64,000 bases of DNA, from assembly GCF_034479555.1 (NCBI RefSeq), contig NZ_CP140151.1, positions 3,531,166 through 3,595,165 of the forward strand, written 5' to 3'. Position numbers and translations under genes: made by a program. The number at the start of each line of letters is the position of its first letter. Within the stretch, counting starts at the first letter, position 1. This document shows, piece after piece, positions 32,778 through 43,947 of this stretch. Origin of the DNA: Chromohalobacter canadensis (lineage in GTDB: Bacteria; Pseudomonadota; Gammaproteobacteria; Pseudomonadales; Halomonadaceae). The notes below the pieces were generated by a model that did no database searches, was not told the DNA's origin, and saw nothing but the letters and a program-made list of their open reading frames with translations.

Positions 32778-34673
32778 ATGCCCATCGTGACCCTGCCTGA
32801 TGGCAGTCAGAAAACTTTCGATTCACCCTTGACCGTCATGCAGCTCGCCGAATCTATCGGCACGGGGCTTGCCAAGGCCTGTGTGGCGGGAAAGATAGAT
32901 GGCGTTGCCGTCGATGCAGCCGATCTGATCGAGCGTGACGCCGAGGTTAGTATCCTGACGGCGAGCGATCATGAAGGGGTGGAGATTATCCGCCATTCCT
33001 GCGCCCACCTTCTGGGGCATGCCGTCAAGCAGCTTTATCCCGACGCTAAAATGGCGATTGGGCCGGTCGTGGACGATGGGTTTTATTACGATATCGATTT
33101 CGGCCAGTCAATCTCGCCGGACGACCTCGACGCGATGGAAAAGCGTATGAAAGCGCTAATCGAACGTGAATACGATGTCGTTCGTGAGTACGTGACTAAA
33201 GAGCAGGCCCTGGCGACCTTCGCCGAACGTAATGAGCCATACAAGCAGGAAATCGTCGAAGGTATCGCCGATGGTGAGACCGTTCGTCTCTACCATCATG
33301 AAGAATACATCGATATGTGCCGTGGGCCACATGTCCCGAATACGCGGCACCTGAAAGCTTTCAAGCTGACTAAGTTGGCGGGCGCCTATTGGCGGGGTGA
33401 TGCCACCAAGCCGATGCTGACGCGCATTTACGGTACGGCCTGGCCAGACAAGAAGGCGCTGAAGACTTACCTCCAGCGCTTGGAAGAAGCTGAGAAGCGC
33501 GATCACCGCAAGCTGGCCCGCAAGCTCGACTTCTTTCACATGCAGGAAGAAGCGCCAGGCATGGTATTCTGGCATCCGCGAGGCTGGACGCTCTGGCAGA
33601 CTGTCGAGCAGTACATGCGTAAGGTCTACCAAGACAGCGGGTATCAGGAGATTCGGTGTCCGCAGATCATGGATGTTTCGCTGTGGCAGAAGTCCGGTCA
33701 CTGGGACAATTACGCCGATAACATGTTTTTCACCGAATCGGAAAAGCGTGAGTATGCGCTCAAGCCGATGAACTGCCCTGGCCATGTGCAAGTCTTCAAT
33801 TCGGGACTGCGCAGTTATCGCGAGCTACCGGTGCGTTATGGCGAGTTCGGTGGTTGCCATCGCAACGAGCCTTCAGGCGCCTTGCATGGCATTATGCGTG
33901 TCCGCGCCTTTACCCAGGACGACGGCCATGTGTTCTGCACTGAAGAGCAAGTTGAGTCGGAAGTCACGGCCTTCCATCGTCAGGCTTTGGAAGTCTATCG
34001 TGATTTCGGCTTTGATGAGATCGCCGTCAAGATTGCGTTACGCCCCGAGAAGCGTCTGGGGAGCGACGAGAATTGGGATCGAGCCGAAGAGGCATTGCGT
34101 ACCGCTTTGGGGCGCTGTGACGTACAATGGGAAGAACTTCCCGGTGAAGGGGCTTTCTACGGCCCTAAAATCGAATATCATATGCGTGATTGCCTGGGGC
34201 GCGAGTGGCAGGTGGGCACGATGCAGGTCGATTTCATGATGCCGACCCGTCTGGGCGCGCAGTATGTGGCCGAAGACGGGTCTCGTCAGGCGCCGGTCAT
34301 GCTGCATCGTGCTATCGTGGGCTCAATGGAACGTTTCATTGGCATCCTCATCGAGCACTATGCAGGGGCCATGCCGTTGTGGCTGTCGCCTCTGCAAACA
34401 GTGGTCCTGAATATCACGGATGCCCAGCGTGATCACGCCGAGTCGGTGTCGCAGCGTTTGCAGAAACTCGGTCTGCGTGTCAAGACAGACTTGAGGAATG
34501 AGAAGATCGGCTTTAAAATTCGCGAACATACGTTGCAGAAGGTCCCCTATCTCCTTGTGGTTGGAGATAAGGAAGTCGAGGCCGACTCGGTAGCTGTGCG
34601 TACGCGCGGCGGCGAAGACCTAGGCAGTATGACGGTGGACGCTTTCATCGACAAGGTGCAGGCCGAGCGGTAA
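32778..34673 (+). CDS. thrS: Threonyl-tRNA synthetase
   Basis: A 631-residue class II aminoacyl-tRNA synthetase. TGS domain at residues 1-61 ([14 protein letters not shown]), N2 editing domain with [11 protein letters not shown] near 73 and the [11 protein letters not shown] zinc-like editing loop, then the catalytic core with motif 2 [31 protein letters not shown], motif 3 [14 protein letters not shown] and the C-terminal anticodon-binding domain. Length is close to the E. coli enzyme (642). The ATG at 32778 is taken from the conserved N-terminus; it is preceded by AAGGGA. It heads the translation operon. No clear E. coli-type thrS operator stem-loop was recognised in the 269-nt upstream gap. 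Confidence 0.97.
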   Translation: MPIVTLPDGSQKTFDSPLTVMQLAESIGTGLAKACVAGKIDGVAVDAADLIERDAEVSILTASDHEGVEIIRHSCAHLLGHAVKQLYPDAKMAIGPVVDDGFYYDIDFGQSISPDDLDAMEKRMKALIEREYDVVREYVTKEQALATFAERNEPYKQEIVEGIADGETVRLYHHEEYIDMCRGPHVPNTRHLKAFKLTKLAGAYWRGDATKPMLTRIYGTAWPDKKALKTYLQRLEEAEKRDHRKLARKLDFFHMQEEAPGMVFWHPRGWTLWQTVEQYMRKVYQDSGYQEIRCPQIMDVSLWQKSGHWDNYADNMFFTESEKREYALKPMNCPGHVQVFNSGLRSYRELPVRYGEFGGCHRNEPSGALHGIMRVRAFTQDDGHVFCTEEQVESEVTAFHRQALEVYRDFGFDEIAVKIALRPEKRLGSDENWDRAEEALRTALGRCDVQWEELPGEGAFYGPKIEYHMRDCLGREWQVGTMQVDFMMPTRLGAQYVAEDGSRQAPVMLHRAIVGSMERFIGILIEHYAGAMPLWLSPLQTVVLNITDAQRDHAESVSQRLQKLGLRVKTDLRNEKIGFKIREHTLQKVPYLLVVGDKEVEADSVAVRTRGGEDLGSMTVDAFIDKVQAER

Positions 34674-34710
34674 TAGCGACATCTTCCAAGGCAAAAGTGG
34701 AGACGGAACC

Positions 34711-35250
34711 ATCAAGAGAAGCAACCCAAGAGGGCGCCCACAGGAAAAGCGCCCACCAATGAACGAGCGGATTACCGAAGATCAAGTTCGCTTGATCGCC
34801 AGCGACGGTGAACAGCTTGGTATCGTGCCGACCAGCGATGCCTTGGAGCGTGCCGAAGCGGAGGGTATGGACCTCGTACAGATTTCCAATGCCGACCCGA
34901 TCGTTTGCAAGATCATGGATTACGGCAAATTCATCTTCGAGCAGAAAAAGCAAAAAGCTGCTCAGAAGAAGAAAACCAAGCAGATCCAGGTCAAGGAAGT
35001 CAAATTCCGGCCCGGTACTGACGAGGGCGATTATCAGGTGAAGTTGAAAAACCTGATTCGTTTCCTCGAAGCGGGCGACAAGGGTAAGGTCACGCTACGT
35101 TTTCGAGGTCGTGAGATGGCGCACCAGGACATCGGCCGCAAGCTGATGGAACGGATTGCGGCTGACCTCGAAGACATGGCGTCTGTCGAGTCCTTCCCCA
35201 AGATGGAAGGCCGTCAGATGATCATGATCTTGGCGCCCAAAAAGAAGTGA
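34711..35250 (+). CDS. infC: Translation initiation factor IF-3 with AUC start
   Basis: A 179-residue IF-3: N-domain (residues ~17-85, [32 protein letters not shown]), lysine-rich linker and C-domain with [19 protein letters not shown] and [14 protein letters not shown]. The first ATG in frame (34759) would remove the basic N-terminus; the ATC codon at 34711 has GGAG 8 nt upstream and restores the usual ~180-residue length. E. coli infC uses AUU and other bacteria AUC/AUU, allowing IF-3 to repress its own translation from rare start codons. Gap from thrS is 37 nt. Confidence 0.93.
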   Translation: MKRSNPRGRPQEKRPPMNERITEDQVRLIASDGEQLGIVPTSDALERAEAEGMDLVQISNADPIVCKIMDYGKFIFEQKKQKAAQKKKTKQIQVKEVKFRPGTDEGDYQVKLKNLIRFLEAGDKGKVTLRFRGREMAHQDIGRKLMERIAADLEDMASVESFPKMEGRQMIMILAPKKK

Positions 35251-35269
35251 TCCGTTGGCGGTTGAACGG

Positions 35270-35315
35270 GCAGTCGGTATCGCCGGCTGCCGGCCCCGGG
35301 TTTTCTGAAGAAACC
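35270..35315 (+). promoter_or_regulatory. Structured leader between infC and rpmI
   Basis: Two hairpins in the 82-nt gap: an 8-bp stem 35270-35277/35283-35290 (one G-U) and a shorter one at 35299-35315. In E. coli the infC-rpmI region is the L20 translational operator. A similar role is inferred from position only. Confidence 0.35.
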
Positions 35316-35332
35316 GAGTGGAGTTTTCCCTC

Positions 35333-35527
35333 ATGCCTAAAATCAAGAGTAACAGTGGCGCTGCGAAGCGCTTCAAGAAGACTGCCCATGGCTTCAAGCA
35401 CAAGCAGTCTTTCCGCAGTCACATCCTGACCAAGAAGTCGACCAAGCGTAAGCGTCAGCTGCGCGGCATGAAGCAGATTCATGATGCCGACAAGCACCTG
35501 GTTCAACGCATGCTGCCGAACCTCTAA
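35333..35527 (+). CDS. rpmI: Ribosomal protein bL35
   Basis: A 64-residue basic protein [20 protein letters not shown]..., the standard bL35 sequence, ending RMLPNL. The ATG at 35333 is fixed by the conserved N-terminus; longer in-frame starts lack support. A GGAG site lies about 11 nt upstream. It is part of the large ribosomal subunit and lies 52 nt upstream of rplT. Confidence 0.98.
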   Translation: MPKIKSNSGAAKRFKKTAHGFKHKQSFRSHILTKKSTKRKRQLRGMKQIHDADKHLVQRMLPNL

Positions 35528-35579
35528 GTACTTGTATTCAAAAGTACAGGTTGTCGATTTTAAAAGTCAGGAGTAAGCC

Positions 35580-35933
35580 ATGACTCGTGTTAAGCGTGGT
35601 GTCGTCGCTCGTCGTCGGCACAAGAAGATTCTGAAGCAGGCCAAAGGCTATTATGGCGCGCGCTCTCGCGTATTTCGCGTTGCCAAGCAGGCGGTCATCA
35701 AGGCAGGTCAGTACGCCTATCGTGACCGTCGTCAGCGTAAGCGTCAGTTCCGTGCGCTGTGGATCGCGCGTATCAATGCGGCATCTCGTGCCAACGGTCT
35801 GTCCTATAGCCGCTTCATTGCCGGTCTGAAGAAGTCCGGTATCGAGATCGACCGCAAGGTGCTGGCCGATCTCGCCGTCCATGAAAAGTCTGCCTTTGCC
35901 GCGATCGTCGACAAGGCCAAGGCTGCTCAGTAA
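35580..35933 (+). CDS. rplT: Ribosomal protein bL20
   Basis: A 117-residue protein [20 protein letters not shown]..., a typical bL20 with a long basic N-terminal helix and a globular C-terminal domain ([25 protein letters not shown]). It binds 23S rRNA early in assembly and represses its own operon in E. coli. It is followed by a strong terminator or attenuator. Confidence 0.98.
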   Translation: MTRVKRGVVARRRHKKILKQAKGYYGARSRVFRVAKQAVIKAGQYAYRDRRQRKRQFRALWIARINAASRANGLSYSRFIAGLKKSGIEIDRKVLADLAVHEKSAFAAIVDKAKAAQ

Positions 35934-35978
35934 TGGCCGGGTGAGACGTTCTTCATGAGTGTCTCATCATGCGCATGA

Positions 35979-37100
<1,122 letters not shown>

Positions 37101-37126
37101 TCTGCGACTAGGACACAGGAAGAAAC

Positions 37127-39508
37127 ATGAGATTTTCCGAAACATGGTTGCGCGATTGGGTGTCACCCGAACTCACGACGCAGGCGCTTGCTGACCGGAT
37201 CACGATGGCTGGTTTGGAAGTCGATGCCATCGAGGCGGTGGCTGGCGAATTCGAGGGCGTTGTCGTCGCCGAAGTGGTCGCTAAAGAACCTCATCCCAGT
37301 GCCGACAAGCTGAATGTCTGCCAGGTCAATGATGGTGGCGATGAGCCGGTGCAAGTCGTGTGTGGCGCGCCCAATGTGGCGGTCGGGCAGAAGGTGCCTT
37401 TCGCGCGGGTGAATGCAACGCTCCCCGGCGATTTTAAGATCAAGAAAGCCAAGCTGCGCGGCGTGGAGTCGCGCGGCATGATTTGCTCGGCCTCTGAACT
37501 CGAACTGGAAGAAGGTACCTCGGCGGGCATCTTGGTGTTGCCCGGTGAGGCGCCCATCGGCGAGTCCCTGCGCGATTGGTTGGCATTGGATGATCATGCC
37601 ATCGAAGTGGACTTGACACCCAATCGTGGCGATTGCTTGAGCCTCAATGGGTTGGCGCGTGAAGTTGGCGTGTTGAGTCGTCTGCCGGTAACGACGCCGG
37701 ATACCGACATGGTCCTGGCGTCGCATCAAGCGTCGTTTCCGGTACGTGTCGAGTCGCCAGTGAAATGCCCGCGTTATGCGGGGCGCATCATTCGGGGTGT
37801 CGATGTCTCGGCGAGTACACCGCTATGGATGACCGAACGTCTGCGTCGCAGCGGCGTTCGTGCCATCGACCCGATCGTCGATGTCACCAATTACGTGATG
37901 CTCGAGCTCGGGCAGCCCATGCATGCTTTCGACTTGGCGTGCTTGAATGACGCTATCGTGGTGCGCGAGGCGCAATACGGGGAACGTTTGACGCTGCTGG
38001 ACGGCCAAGATATTGCCTTGCACGAGGGTACTCTGGTGATCGCCGACGCCAAGCAACCGTTGGCGATTGCCGGGGTCATGGGCGGCGAGTCCTCCGGTGT
38101 TAATGCCTCGACGCAGGATATTTTCCTGGAGTCGGCGTTCTTCTCGCCACTAGCAGTGGCAGGGCAGGCGCGTTCTTATGGCCTGCATACTGATGCGTCG
38201 CACCGTTTCGAGCGTGGCGTCGACCCGCAATTGGCGCAAGTCGCCATTGAGCGGGCCACGCAGCTGCTGTTGAGCATCGTCGGCGGTGAACCGGGCCCCG
38301 TGACCGACGTCATGAGCCCCGATCATTTGCCGCTGGGGCAGGAAGTCGTCTTGCGCCGCGAGCGTCTCGATCAATGCCTGGCCCTGATCATGGCCGGTGA
38401 CGATGTCGTGGATATCCTGTCGCGCCTGGGTATGCGCGTCGATGCCCTCGATTCGGGTTGGCGGGTGACAGTACCTAGCTGGCGTTTCGATATCGCGCAG
38501 GAAGAAGATCTCATCGAGGAACTGGCGCGTATTCATGGATACGACCGGGTCCCCGTGCAGCGTCCTTCCGCGCGCCTGACATTAAGAGCCGCCAACGAAG
38601 CCCGCCAGCCGCTGTCACGTCTGCGTCGACACTTGGTGGCACGCGGTTATCAAGAAGCGATTACTTACAGCTTCGTCGCACCCGAGCTGCAAGAGGCGTT
38701 GACCCCTAGCGCGGTGGCGCCTTATCTGGCCAATCCCATCTCGTCCGATATGTCGGTCATGCGGGCGAGCTTGCTACCTGGGCTGGTCAAGGCGTTGAGT
38801 CACAACCTCAACCGCCAGCAATCACGTATCCGCCTGTTCGAGACAGGGCTCGTGTTCCGTGGCGAGCTGGATGATCTTGACCAAGTGGCGATGCTCGGCG
38901 GGATCGTATGTGGGCCGAGACAACCAGAAGGGTGGTCTTCTGCTCGCGAGAGTGTCGATTTCTTTGATCTCAAAGGTGATCTGGAAAGCCTGATGGCGCT
39001 GACTCAACAGCCTGATGCATGGCGTTTCGAGGCTGGCGAGCATCCGGGGCTTCACCCCGGCCAGACGGCCCGCATCATGTGTGACGGTCGTCATGTGGGC
39101 TGGGTCGGTGCCTTGCATCCCGGGGTGCGTGCCAGTTTGGGCATCAAGACCAATGCCTTTGTATTCGAGCTGGAGTTGGAAGCACTGACTCAGGGGAATC
39201 TGCCGGCTTTCGCGCCGCTATCGCGTCATCCGGATGTGCGTCGCGATCTGGCTTTGGTCGTGAGTGACGATGTGCCGGTCATGGCTTTGATGGACGTCAT
39301 GCGCGAGCAGGCCGGGGAATGGCTGGTCGACATGCGACTTTTCGATGTCTACCAAGGCGAGGGAATCGAAAAAGGCCACAAGAGTATTGCCTTGGGCTTG
39401 ACCTGGCAGCATCCTTCGCGCACGCTGAATGACGATGAAATCAATCAGTTAGTCGATGCCATCGTCGGCGAGGCGAAAACGCGCTTCGCGGCGGTCCTGA
39501 GGAGTTAA
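37127..39508 (+). CDS. pheT: Phenylalanyl-tRNA synthetase beta subunit
   Basis: A 793-residue beta subunit with the EMAP/tRNA-binding domain ([19 protein letters not shown]) near residues 50-68, the B3/B4 editing domain ([27 protein letters not shown]), the B5 domain and the C-terminal anticodon-binding FDX domain ([21 protein letters not shown] to the end). It edits mischarged Tyr-tRNA-Phe and positions the tRNA. It lies between pheS and ihfA in the operon. Length equals the E. coli protein (795) closely. Confidence 0.97.
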   Translation: MRFSETWLRDWVSPELTTQALADRITMAGLEVDAIEAVAGEFEGVVVAEVVAKEPHPSADKLNVCQVNDGGDEPVQVVCGAPNVAVGQKVPFARVNATLPGDFKIKKAKLRGVESRGMICSASELELEEGTSAGILVLPGEAPIGESLRDWLALDDHAIEVDLTPNRGDCLSLNGLAREVGVLSRLPVTTPDTDMVLASHQASFPVRVESPVKCPRYAGRIIRGVDVSASTPLWMTERLRRSGVRAIDPIVDVTNYVMLELGQPMHAFDLACLNDAIVVREAQYGERLTLLDGQDIALHEGTLVIADAKQPLAIAGVMGGESSGVNASTQDIFLESAFFSPLAVAGQARSYGLHTDASHRFERGVDPQLAQVAIERATQLLLSIVGGEPGPVTDVMSPDHLPLGQEVVLRRERLDQCLALIMAGDDVVDILSRLGMRVDALDSGWRVTVPSWRFDIAQEEDLIEELARIHGYDRVPVQRPSARLTLRAANEARQPLSRLRRHLVARGYQEAITYSFVAPELQEALTPSAVAPYLANPISSDMSVMRASLLPGLVKALSHNLNRQQSRIRLFETGLVFRGELDDLDQVAMLGGIVCGPRQPEGWSSARESVDFFDLKGDLESLMALTQQPDAWRFEAGEHPGLHPGQTARIMCDGRHVGWVGALHPGVRASLGIKTNAFVFELELEALTQGNLPAFAPLSRHPDVRRDLALVVSDDVPVMALMDVMREQAGEWLVDMRLFDVYQGEGIEKGHKSIALGLTWQHPSRTLNDDEINQLVDAIVGEAKTRFAAVLRS

Positions 39509-39536
39509 TCCCATCAGCCGTTACGAGGATGAAAGC

Positions 39537-39845
39537 ATGGGGGCGCTGACCAAAGCGGATTTGGCCGAACATCTGCATGCTGAGCTGGGTTTTTCCAAGC
39601 GCGAAGCAAAGTCGATGGTCGAGGCCTTCTTCGAAGAAATTCGCAGCTGCCTACGCGAAAACGAGCAGGTCAAACTGTCCGGATTTGGAAACTTCGATTT
39701 GCGCGACAAGCGTGAACGTCCGGGGCGTAATCCCAAGACCGGCGAAGAAATTCCGATTTCGGCGCGTCGTGTCGTGACGTTCCGTCCTGGACAGAAGCTC
39801 AAGGCGCGGGTCGAGGATTTCGACGACGCGGACGTCATTCACTGA
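39537..39845 (+). CDS. ihfA: Integration host factor alpha subunit
   Basis: A 102-residue HU/IHF-family DNA-bending protein: [23 protein letters not shown] at the N-terminus and the arm signature [22 protein letters not shown] followed by [13 protein letters not shown]. It heterodimerises with IhfB to bend DNA at promoters and recombination sites. It is the last gene of the operon, 28 nt after pheT. It is followed by a hairpin at 39887-39914. Confidence 0.97.
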   Translation: MGALTKADLAEHLHAELGFSKREAKSMVEAFFEEIRSCLRENEQVKLSGFGNFDLRDKRERPGRNPKTGEEIPISARRVVTFRPGQKLKARVEDFDDADVIH

Positions 39846-39886
39846 CGCTGCAGCGTTCCGCCCATACGATGACGCACTCTCGGGTG

Positions 39887-39914
39887 ATCTCGGGTACTTG
39901 CGAGTACCCGAGAT
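39887..39914 (+). terminator. Hairpin after ihfA
   Basis: A perfect 12-bp stem ATCTCGGGTACT/AGTACCCGAGAT with a 4-nt loop, 42 nt after the ihfA stop. No strong U-tract follows. Confidence 0.6.
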
Positions 39915-40008
39915 TGTGTCGTTCATCTTCATTCGAGACGCTAACGACGTGTCATGCATGTGCTAACATGGCGCGCACATTTTACCGTTAAATCGACGAC
40001 TGAACTGC

Positions 40009-40470
40009 ATGCCAAGCATCAAAATCTTCGTAGGCACCATGTACGGTGGTGCCCTGGACGTTGCCGAGCAGGTGGCGCCGCTTTTCGAGCAAGTGGGCTA
40101 TGAGGTGGCGATCCTTGAGCAGCCCACTCTCGACGATCTCGATCCTTTGCCTGATCTTGCCTTATTCTGCGTTTCCACTACCGGTAGCGGTGATTTCCCC
40201 GGCAATTTCGTGCCCTTCGCGCGTGATCTCCGTGAATCGCCACCTGCGCTGGACCAGTGTCGCTATGGGCTGATTGCCCTGGGAGATAGCTCCTATGGCG
40301 AGACGTTCTGCGGTGCGGGGCGGTCACTGGATGCCTTGCTTGAGGGTCTGGGCGCTCAACGTTTGGGCGAGCGTTTGGAAATCGACGCCATGGAGACTTT
40401 CATGGCCGATGATGCCGCCATCCCTTGGGTCGAATCATGGATCGAAGAGCAAGGGCTGCAGGCCACGTGA
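40009..40470 (+). CDS. Flavodoxin (MioC/YqcA-like)
   Basis: A 153-residue flavodoxin-fold protein. The FMN phosphate loop VGTMYGGALDVAEQV is at residues 8-22 and the isoalloxazine loops are STTGSGDFPGN near 57 and LGDSSYGETFCGAG near 95-108. Short-chain flavodoxin of the MioC/YqcA type, carrying electrons in the cytosol; the partner is unknown (MioC supports biotin synthase in E. coli). It overlaps the next ORF by 4 nt (GTGA). Confidence 0.9.
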   Translation: MPSIKIFVGTMYGGALDVAEQVAPLFEQVGYEVAILEQPTLDDLDPLPDLALFCVSTTGSGDFPGNFVPFARDLRESPPALDQCRYGLIALGDSSYGETFCGAGRSLDALLEGLGAQRLGERLEIDAMETFMADDAAIPWVESWIEEQGLQAT

Positions 40471-40847
40471 CAAATGACACTACGGCGTCACCCTCCGCTG
40501 CACGCTTGAGCGTCATGGTCGGTCTTTTGCTCGTGACGTTGTGCTCCTGGCCGCGCTATCAACTAGGGGGTTATGACACCCACAGTGGTTTGTTGGTCAT
40601 GGTCGCCGTGGCGCTGGCTGTCGTCATCATCGCCTATTGGCGACGCATGACCGAAAAACAGCGTCGTCTGCTCCCGATACGACTCAAGTGGTTGGCCATG
40701 TCATTCGTGGTCGGAGGAGTGGTGATGGCCACTTGGCATTATGGCATTGCAAGCACCCTAGCTGGGTGGTCGACCGTGCTGTCGCATGGTGCCACGGCGG
40801 GCTTGCTGCTTCACGCTATCTTGACAGGTTGGCGCGCGCGGCGGTGA
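40467..40847 (+). CDS. Three-helix membrane protein of unknown function
   Basis: A 126-residue ORF with about three membrane segments (SVMVGLLLVTLCSW, LLVMVAVALAVVIIAYW, LAMSFVVGGVVMATWHYGIA) and a basic end (ILTGWRARR). The GTG at 40467 overlaps the flavodoxin TGA (GTGA), so it is translationally coupled; a start 14 codons upstream would overlap more and is less likely. No family is recognised. The operon link suggests a membrane partner of the flavodoxin, but this is only context. Confidence 0.6.
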   Translation: MTNDTTASPSAARLSVMVGLLLVTLCSWPRYQLGGYDTHSGLLVMVAVALAVVIIAYWRRMTEKQRRLLPIRLKWLAMSFVVGGVVMATWHYGIASTLAGWSTVLSHGATAGLLLHAILTGWRARR

Positions 40848-40898
40848 GTCTTCTTTGCGCGCCATGCCGCATCTTGAGTTGCGCTGGGTTTAAACACG

Positions 40899-40928
40899 AA
40901 CCCCCGGTCCAATGGACCGGGGGTTTTT
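40899..40928. terminator. Terminator between the flavodoxin operon and old yellow enzyme
   Basis: A 12-bp stem CCCCCGGTCC/GGACCGGGGG extended by A-T pairs with an AAT loop and a T run. It serves the plus strand and possibly both convergent units. Confidence 0.9.
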
Positions 40929-40954
40929 CTTCTCTATAGCGCGTCTCTGTCCGA

Positions 40955-42088
40955 TCAGGATTTTTCGCTAATCATCTCTTCGCGCGCCAGGCGTTCCTGT
41001 TCCTCGGGATAGGTGGGGAAGTCGACGTAGCCGCGCGCATCGCCTCCATAGAACGTGTTGGCATCGAAGTCCGCCAAAGGCCAGCCGTTTTGCATCCGTT
41101 CGACCAAATCGGGATTCGATGTGAAATAACGTCCGAAGACCGGTAGATCGATGGTGCCCTCGTTGACGAGCTTCTCGGCTTCTGCTTGGTCGAGGTTGCC
41201 GGCGAGCAACAGAGTGCCTTGATAGGCATCACGGAACTCGCGCAAGTAATCGCGCGGCATCGGGGGCATGCCTTGTCCGCCTTGGTCGTGCAAGTGCACG
41301 TAGGCGAGGTCGCGTTTGTTGAATTCGCGTGCTAGGTAGAGATAGGTTTCGCCGTTGTCGTCGTATTCCGGCATATCGAAAAGTGTGCCGAAAGGTGACA
41401 GGCGCACCCCGACACGCCGTGCACCGATCATCTTGCTAACTTCATCGACGACGTCGAGAAGTAAGCGGCAACGATTCTCGCGTGAACCGCCGAACTCGTC
41501 ATCACGGTCGTTTACGCCGGGATTCAGGAACTGCTCGAACAGGTAACCATTGGCGCCATGGATCTCGACGCCATCGAAGCCGGCCTCGCGCGAATTAACG
41601 GCAGCCTGAGCAAAGTCGCGCACGATGTCGTGTACTTCATGGGTATCGAGACGCCGAGGCTGGCTAGCGTTGAGCATATCTGGCTGACCGTTGTCGTTAT
41701 AGCCAAAGGCCATGCCACCTTGTTTGTCACTGGGGCCGACAGGTGACGCACCTGCAACCTGCACTGTGGTATGGGAAACGCGCCCCACGTGCCAGATCTG
41801 AGCGAAGAAAATACCGCCGCGCTCGTGCACGGCGCGCGTGGCCTTGGCCCAGCCGGCCAGTTGGTCGGGGCCAAAAATCCCGGGATTGTAGAGATAGCCT
41901 TGACCCTGCCGCGAAATGGGGGTGCCTTCGGAGATGATCAGCCCGGCGCTGGCACGTTGGCGGTAATAGAGGGCGCCCATCTCGGTTGGGATGTCCTCGG
42001 GCGCACGTGAACGCGTCATGGGGGCCATCACGATGCGGTTGTTCAAGCGCGTACCATTGAGATCGAAGGATTCGAAGAGTGAAGCCAT
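40955..42088 (-). CDS. Old yellow enzyme family alkene reductase (NemA-like)
   Basis: A 377-residue FMN-dependent TIM-barrel ene-reductase. RIVMAPMTRSRA (residues 18-29) holds the flavin-contact Thr of the classical OYE group; QIWHVGRVSH carries a conserved His, and IHGANGYLFEQFLNPGVNDR plus GGSRENRCRLLLDVVDEV form the FMN-binding half. It reduces activated C=C bonds or nitro groups with NAD(P)H; physiological substrate unknown, often detoxification of reactive electrophiles. SD AGGAGA is 8 nt from the ATG. It stands alone; no NemR-type regulator is adjacent. Confidence 0.94.
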   Translation of the reverse strand: MASLFESFDLNGTRLNNRIVMAPMTRSRAPEDIPTEMGALYYRQRASAGLIISEGTPISRQGQGYLYNPGIFGPDQLAGWAKATRAVHERGGIFFAQIWHVGRVSHTTVQVAGASPVGPSDKQGGMAFGYNDNGQPDMLNASQPRRLDTHEVHDIVRDFAQAAVNSREAGFDGVEIHGANGYLFEQFLNPGVNDRDDEFGGSRENRCRLLLDVVDEVSKMIGARRVGVRLSPFGTLFDMPEYDDNGETYLYLAREFNKRDLAYVHLHDQGGQGMPPMPRDYLREFRDAYQGTLLLAGNLDQAEAEKLVNEGTIDLPVFGRYFTSNPDLVERMQNGWPLADFDANTFYGGDARGYVDFPTYPEEQERLAREEMISEKS

Positions 42089-42281
42089 GCGATGCTCTCC
42101 TTGCGGGCAGGCGGTGAATGGAAAAGAAGACGCGAGCCACAGGACGGGGCTCGCGTACGTTCGAAAGTCTAGAGGACTGTTAGCCTTTTAACAATTGCAT
42201 GAGACGATCAAGCCCATAAGCAAAGGTTATCTAGCGCCAAGCGCCATTTCCTGCATGCAAGGTTTTGTCGTTTGTCGACGC

Positions 42282-43646
42282 TCAGCCCAGCGTATAACAG
42301 GGGACGTACTCACTGCCCGGCAATTTCATGCGTTCCTGGGCGACGAATGAGGTCAAGAGCGCGTCGAGATGTGCCATCAGTTCCGGCTCGGCATGCAAAT
42401 GGAAGGGGCCGCGCTCCTCGATGGCGCGAATACCTTCTTCCTTGACGTTGCCGGCGACGATGCCCGAAAACGCGCGCCGCAGGTTGGCCGCGAGTTCATG
42501 GACGGGCTGCTCGCGATGCAAGGCAAGCTCGACCATGCTTTCGTGGGTGGGTTCGAAAGGCAATTGAAAGCCGGCATCCACGTTGAGGCGCCAGTTGAAA
42601 TAGAACGCGTCGTTCTGGCTGCGCCGAAACGCGCCCACGTCGTCTACGCCTCGGCGCATGGCACGACCGACCTCGGTGGGGTCGTCAATGATGATCTGAT
42701 AGCGTTCACGGGCCTTTTCTCCGAGGGTGAAGGCCAGAAACTCGTCGATGCGCTTGAAGTAGTCGGCGCTGTCGCGGGGGCCGGTAAAGATGACCGGGAA
42801 GGGGACGTCGGCGTTGTCTGGGTGTAGAAGAATGCCCAGCAAATAGAGGATTTCCTCGGCAGTTCCCACGCCGCCAGGGAAGATCACGATGCCATGACCG
42901 GCCCGCACGAAGGCCTCGAGGCGCTTCTCGATGTCGGGCATGATCACTAGTTCATTGACGATGGGATTGGGCGATTCGGCGGCAATGATGCCGGGTTCGG
43001 AAATACCTAGATAACGGCCATTGTGACGACGCTGCTTGGCATGTGCGACGTTGGCGCCCTTCATGGGACCTTTCATGGCGCCGGGGCCGCATCCCGTGCA
43101 GATGTCGAGATCGCGGAGTCCTAGGTGATAGCCCACGTCCTTGCTGTAATCGTATTCCTCACGGGTGATGGAATGACCGCCCCAGCACACCACTAGGCTG
43201 GGTTCGCGCGCCGACTTTAGCGTCCCGGCGTTGCGTAGGATATGGAAAACGGCGTTGGTGATGCCATCTCCACGCTGAAGGTCGAACTTGGGCGTGTGCT
43301 GGATTTCGTTATGAACGTAGACGATATCGCGTAGCACGGCGGAAAGGTGCTCGCGAATCCCGCGGATCATTTGGCCATCGACGAAAGCGCTGTGCGGTGC
43401 GTTGTCGAGCTTGAGACGAATGCCGCGGTCCTGCTGCAATACTTCGATCTCGAAGTCGTGGTGCGCCTGCATGAGCGCACGGCTGTCATCGGTAGGGTTG
43501 CCGCAGTTGAGCACGGCCAGTGAGCAGCGTCGCAATAAGTCGTGCAGGCCGTTGGCGGAGGTGTCACGCAGGCGGTTGACCTCTTGCTGCGAGAGGACTT
43601 CCAGGCTCCCTTCGGGAGAGATGATGGTAGAAAGTTTCTGGGGCAT
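42282..43646 (-). CDS. ppnN: Nucleotide 5'-monophosphate nucleosidase PpnN (YgdH)
   Basis: A 454-residue LOG-family enzyme identical in length to E. coli PpnN. The core has VCWGGHSITREEYDYSK, CTGCGPGAMKGPMKGANVAH near residues 225-245 and FPGGVGTAEEILYLLGILL near 295 (the PGGxGTxxE motif with the catalytic Glu). N- and C-terminal PpnN domains flank it. It cleaves purine or pyrimidine nucleoside monophosphates to base and ribose-5-P and is a (p)ppGpp target in E. coli. The start at 43646 has AAGGA upstream; longer starts lack a conserved N-terminus. It is divergent from a LysR gene. Confidence 0.95.
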   Translation of the reverse strand: MPQKLSTIISPEGSLEVLSQQEVNRLRDTSANGLHDLLRRCSLAVLNCGNPTDDSRALMQAHHDFEIEVLQQDRGIRLKLDNAPHSAFVDGQMIRGIREHLSAVLRDIVYVHNEIQHTPKFDLQRGDGITNAVFHILRNAGTLKSAREPSLVVCWGGHSITREEYDYSKDVGYHLGLRDLDICTGCGPGAMKGPMKGANVAHAKQRRHNGRYLGISEPGIIAAESPNPIVNELVIMPDIEKRLEAFVRAGHGIVIFPGGVGTAEEILYLLGILLHPDNADVPFPVIFTGPRDSADYFKRIDEFLAFTLGEKARERYQIIIDDPTEVGRAMRRGVDDVGAFRRSQNDAFYFNWRLNVDAGFQLPFEPTHESMVELALHREQPVHELAANLRRAFSGIVAGNVKEEGIRAIEERGPFHLHAEPELMAHLDALLTSFVAQERMKLPGSEYVPCYTLG

Positions 43647-43812
43647 TGACGCATCCTTGTGGCGGCCCGAAAGCCGGAGAAAGCTCCATATGGGGCGTCG
43701 TGCCGAACGCCACTGGCGCGCTTTGCATCTGACTCGGTCACGACACGAGCTGGGAGCTGATTCATGTTTCGATGCTAACACGCGATCTTCGGCCACGCAG
43801 CGATGTGAGGTG

Positions 43813-43827
43813 TAGCATAATTTGCTA
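43813..43827. promoter_or_regulatory. Inverted repeat in the ppnN-lysR intergenic region
   Basis: TAGCA-N5-TGCTA, a perfect 15-bp AT-rich dyad, in the 301-nt gap between divergent ppnN and the LysR gene. LysR regulators often bind such sites next to their own gene. The rest of the gap shows nothing else. Confidence 0.4.
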
Positions 43828-43947
43828 TGATGTCGTTATCACAACCCCCGAAGCCACGGTTATTGCCACGCTAACCTTCGTTGATCGTGTCATGGCTTCG
43901 ACACATAAGCAGCTGCCCCGAAACGCCAGCCGGTGGACCCTCACTTC

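Noticed and set aside
34759..34761. ATG 34759 as the infC start
   Set aside because: It lacks an SD at proper distance and removes 16 conserved-length N-terminal residues; ATC 34711 fits better.
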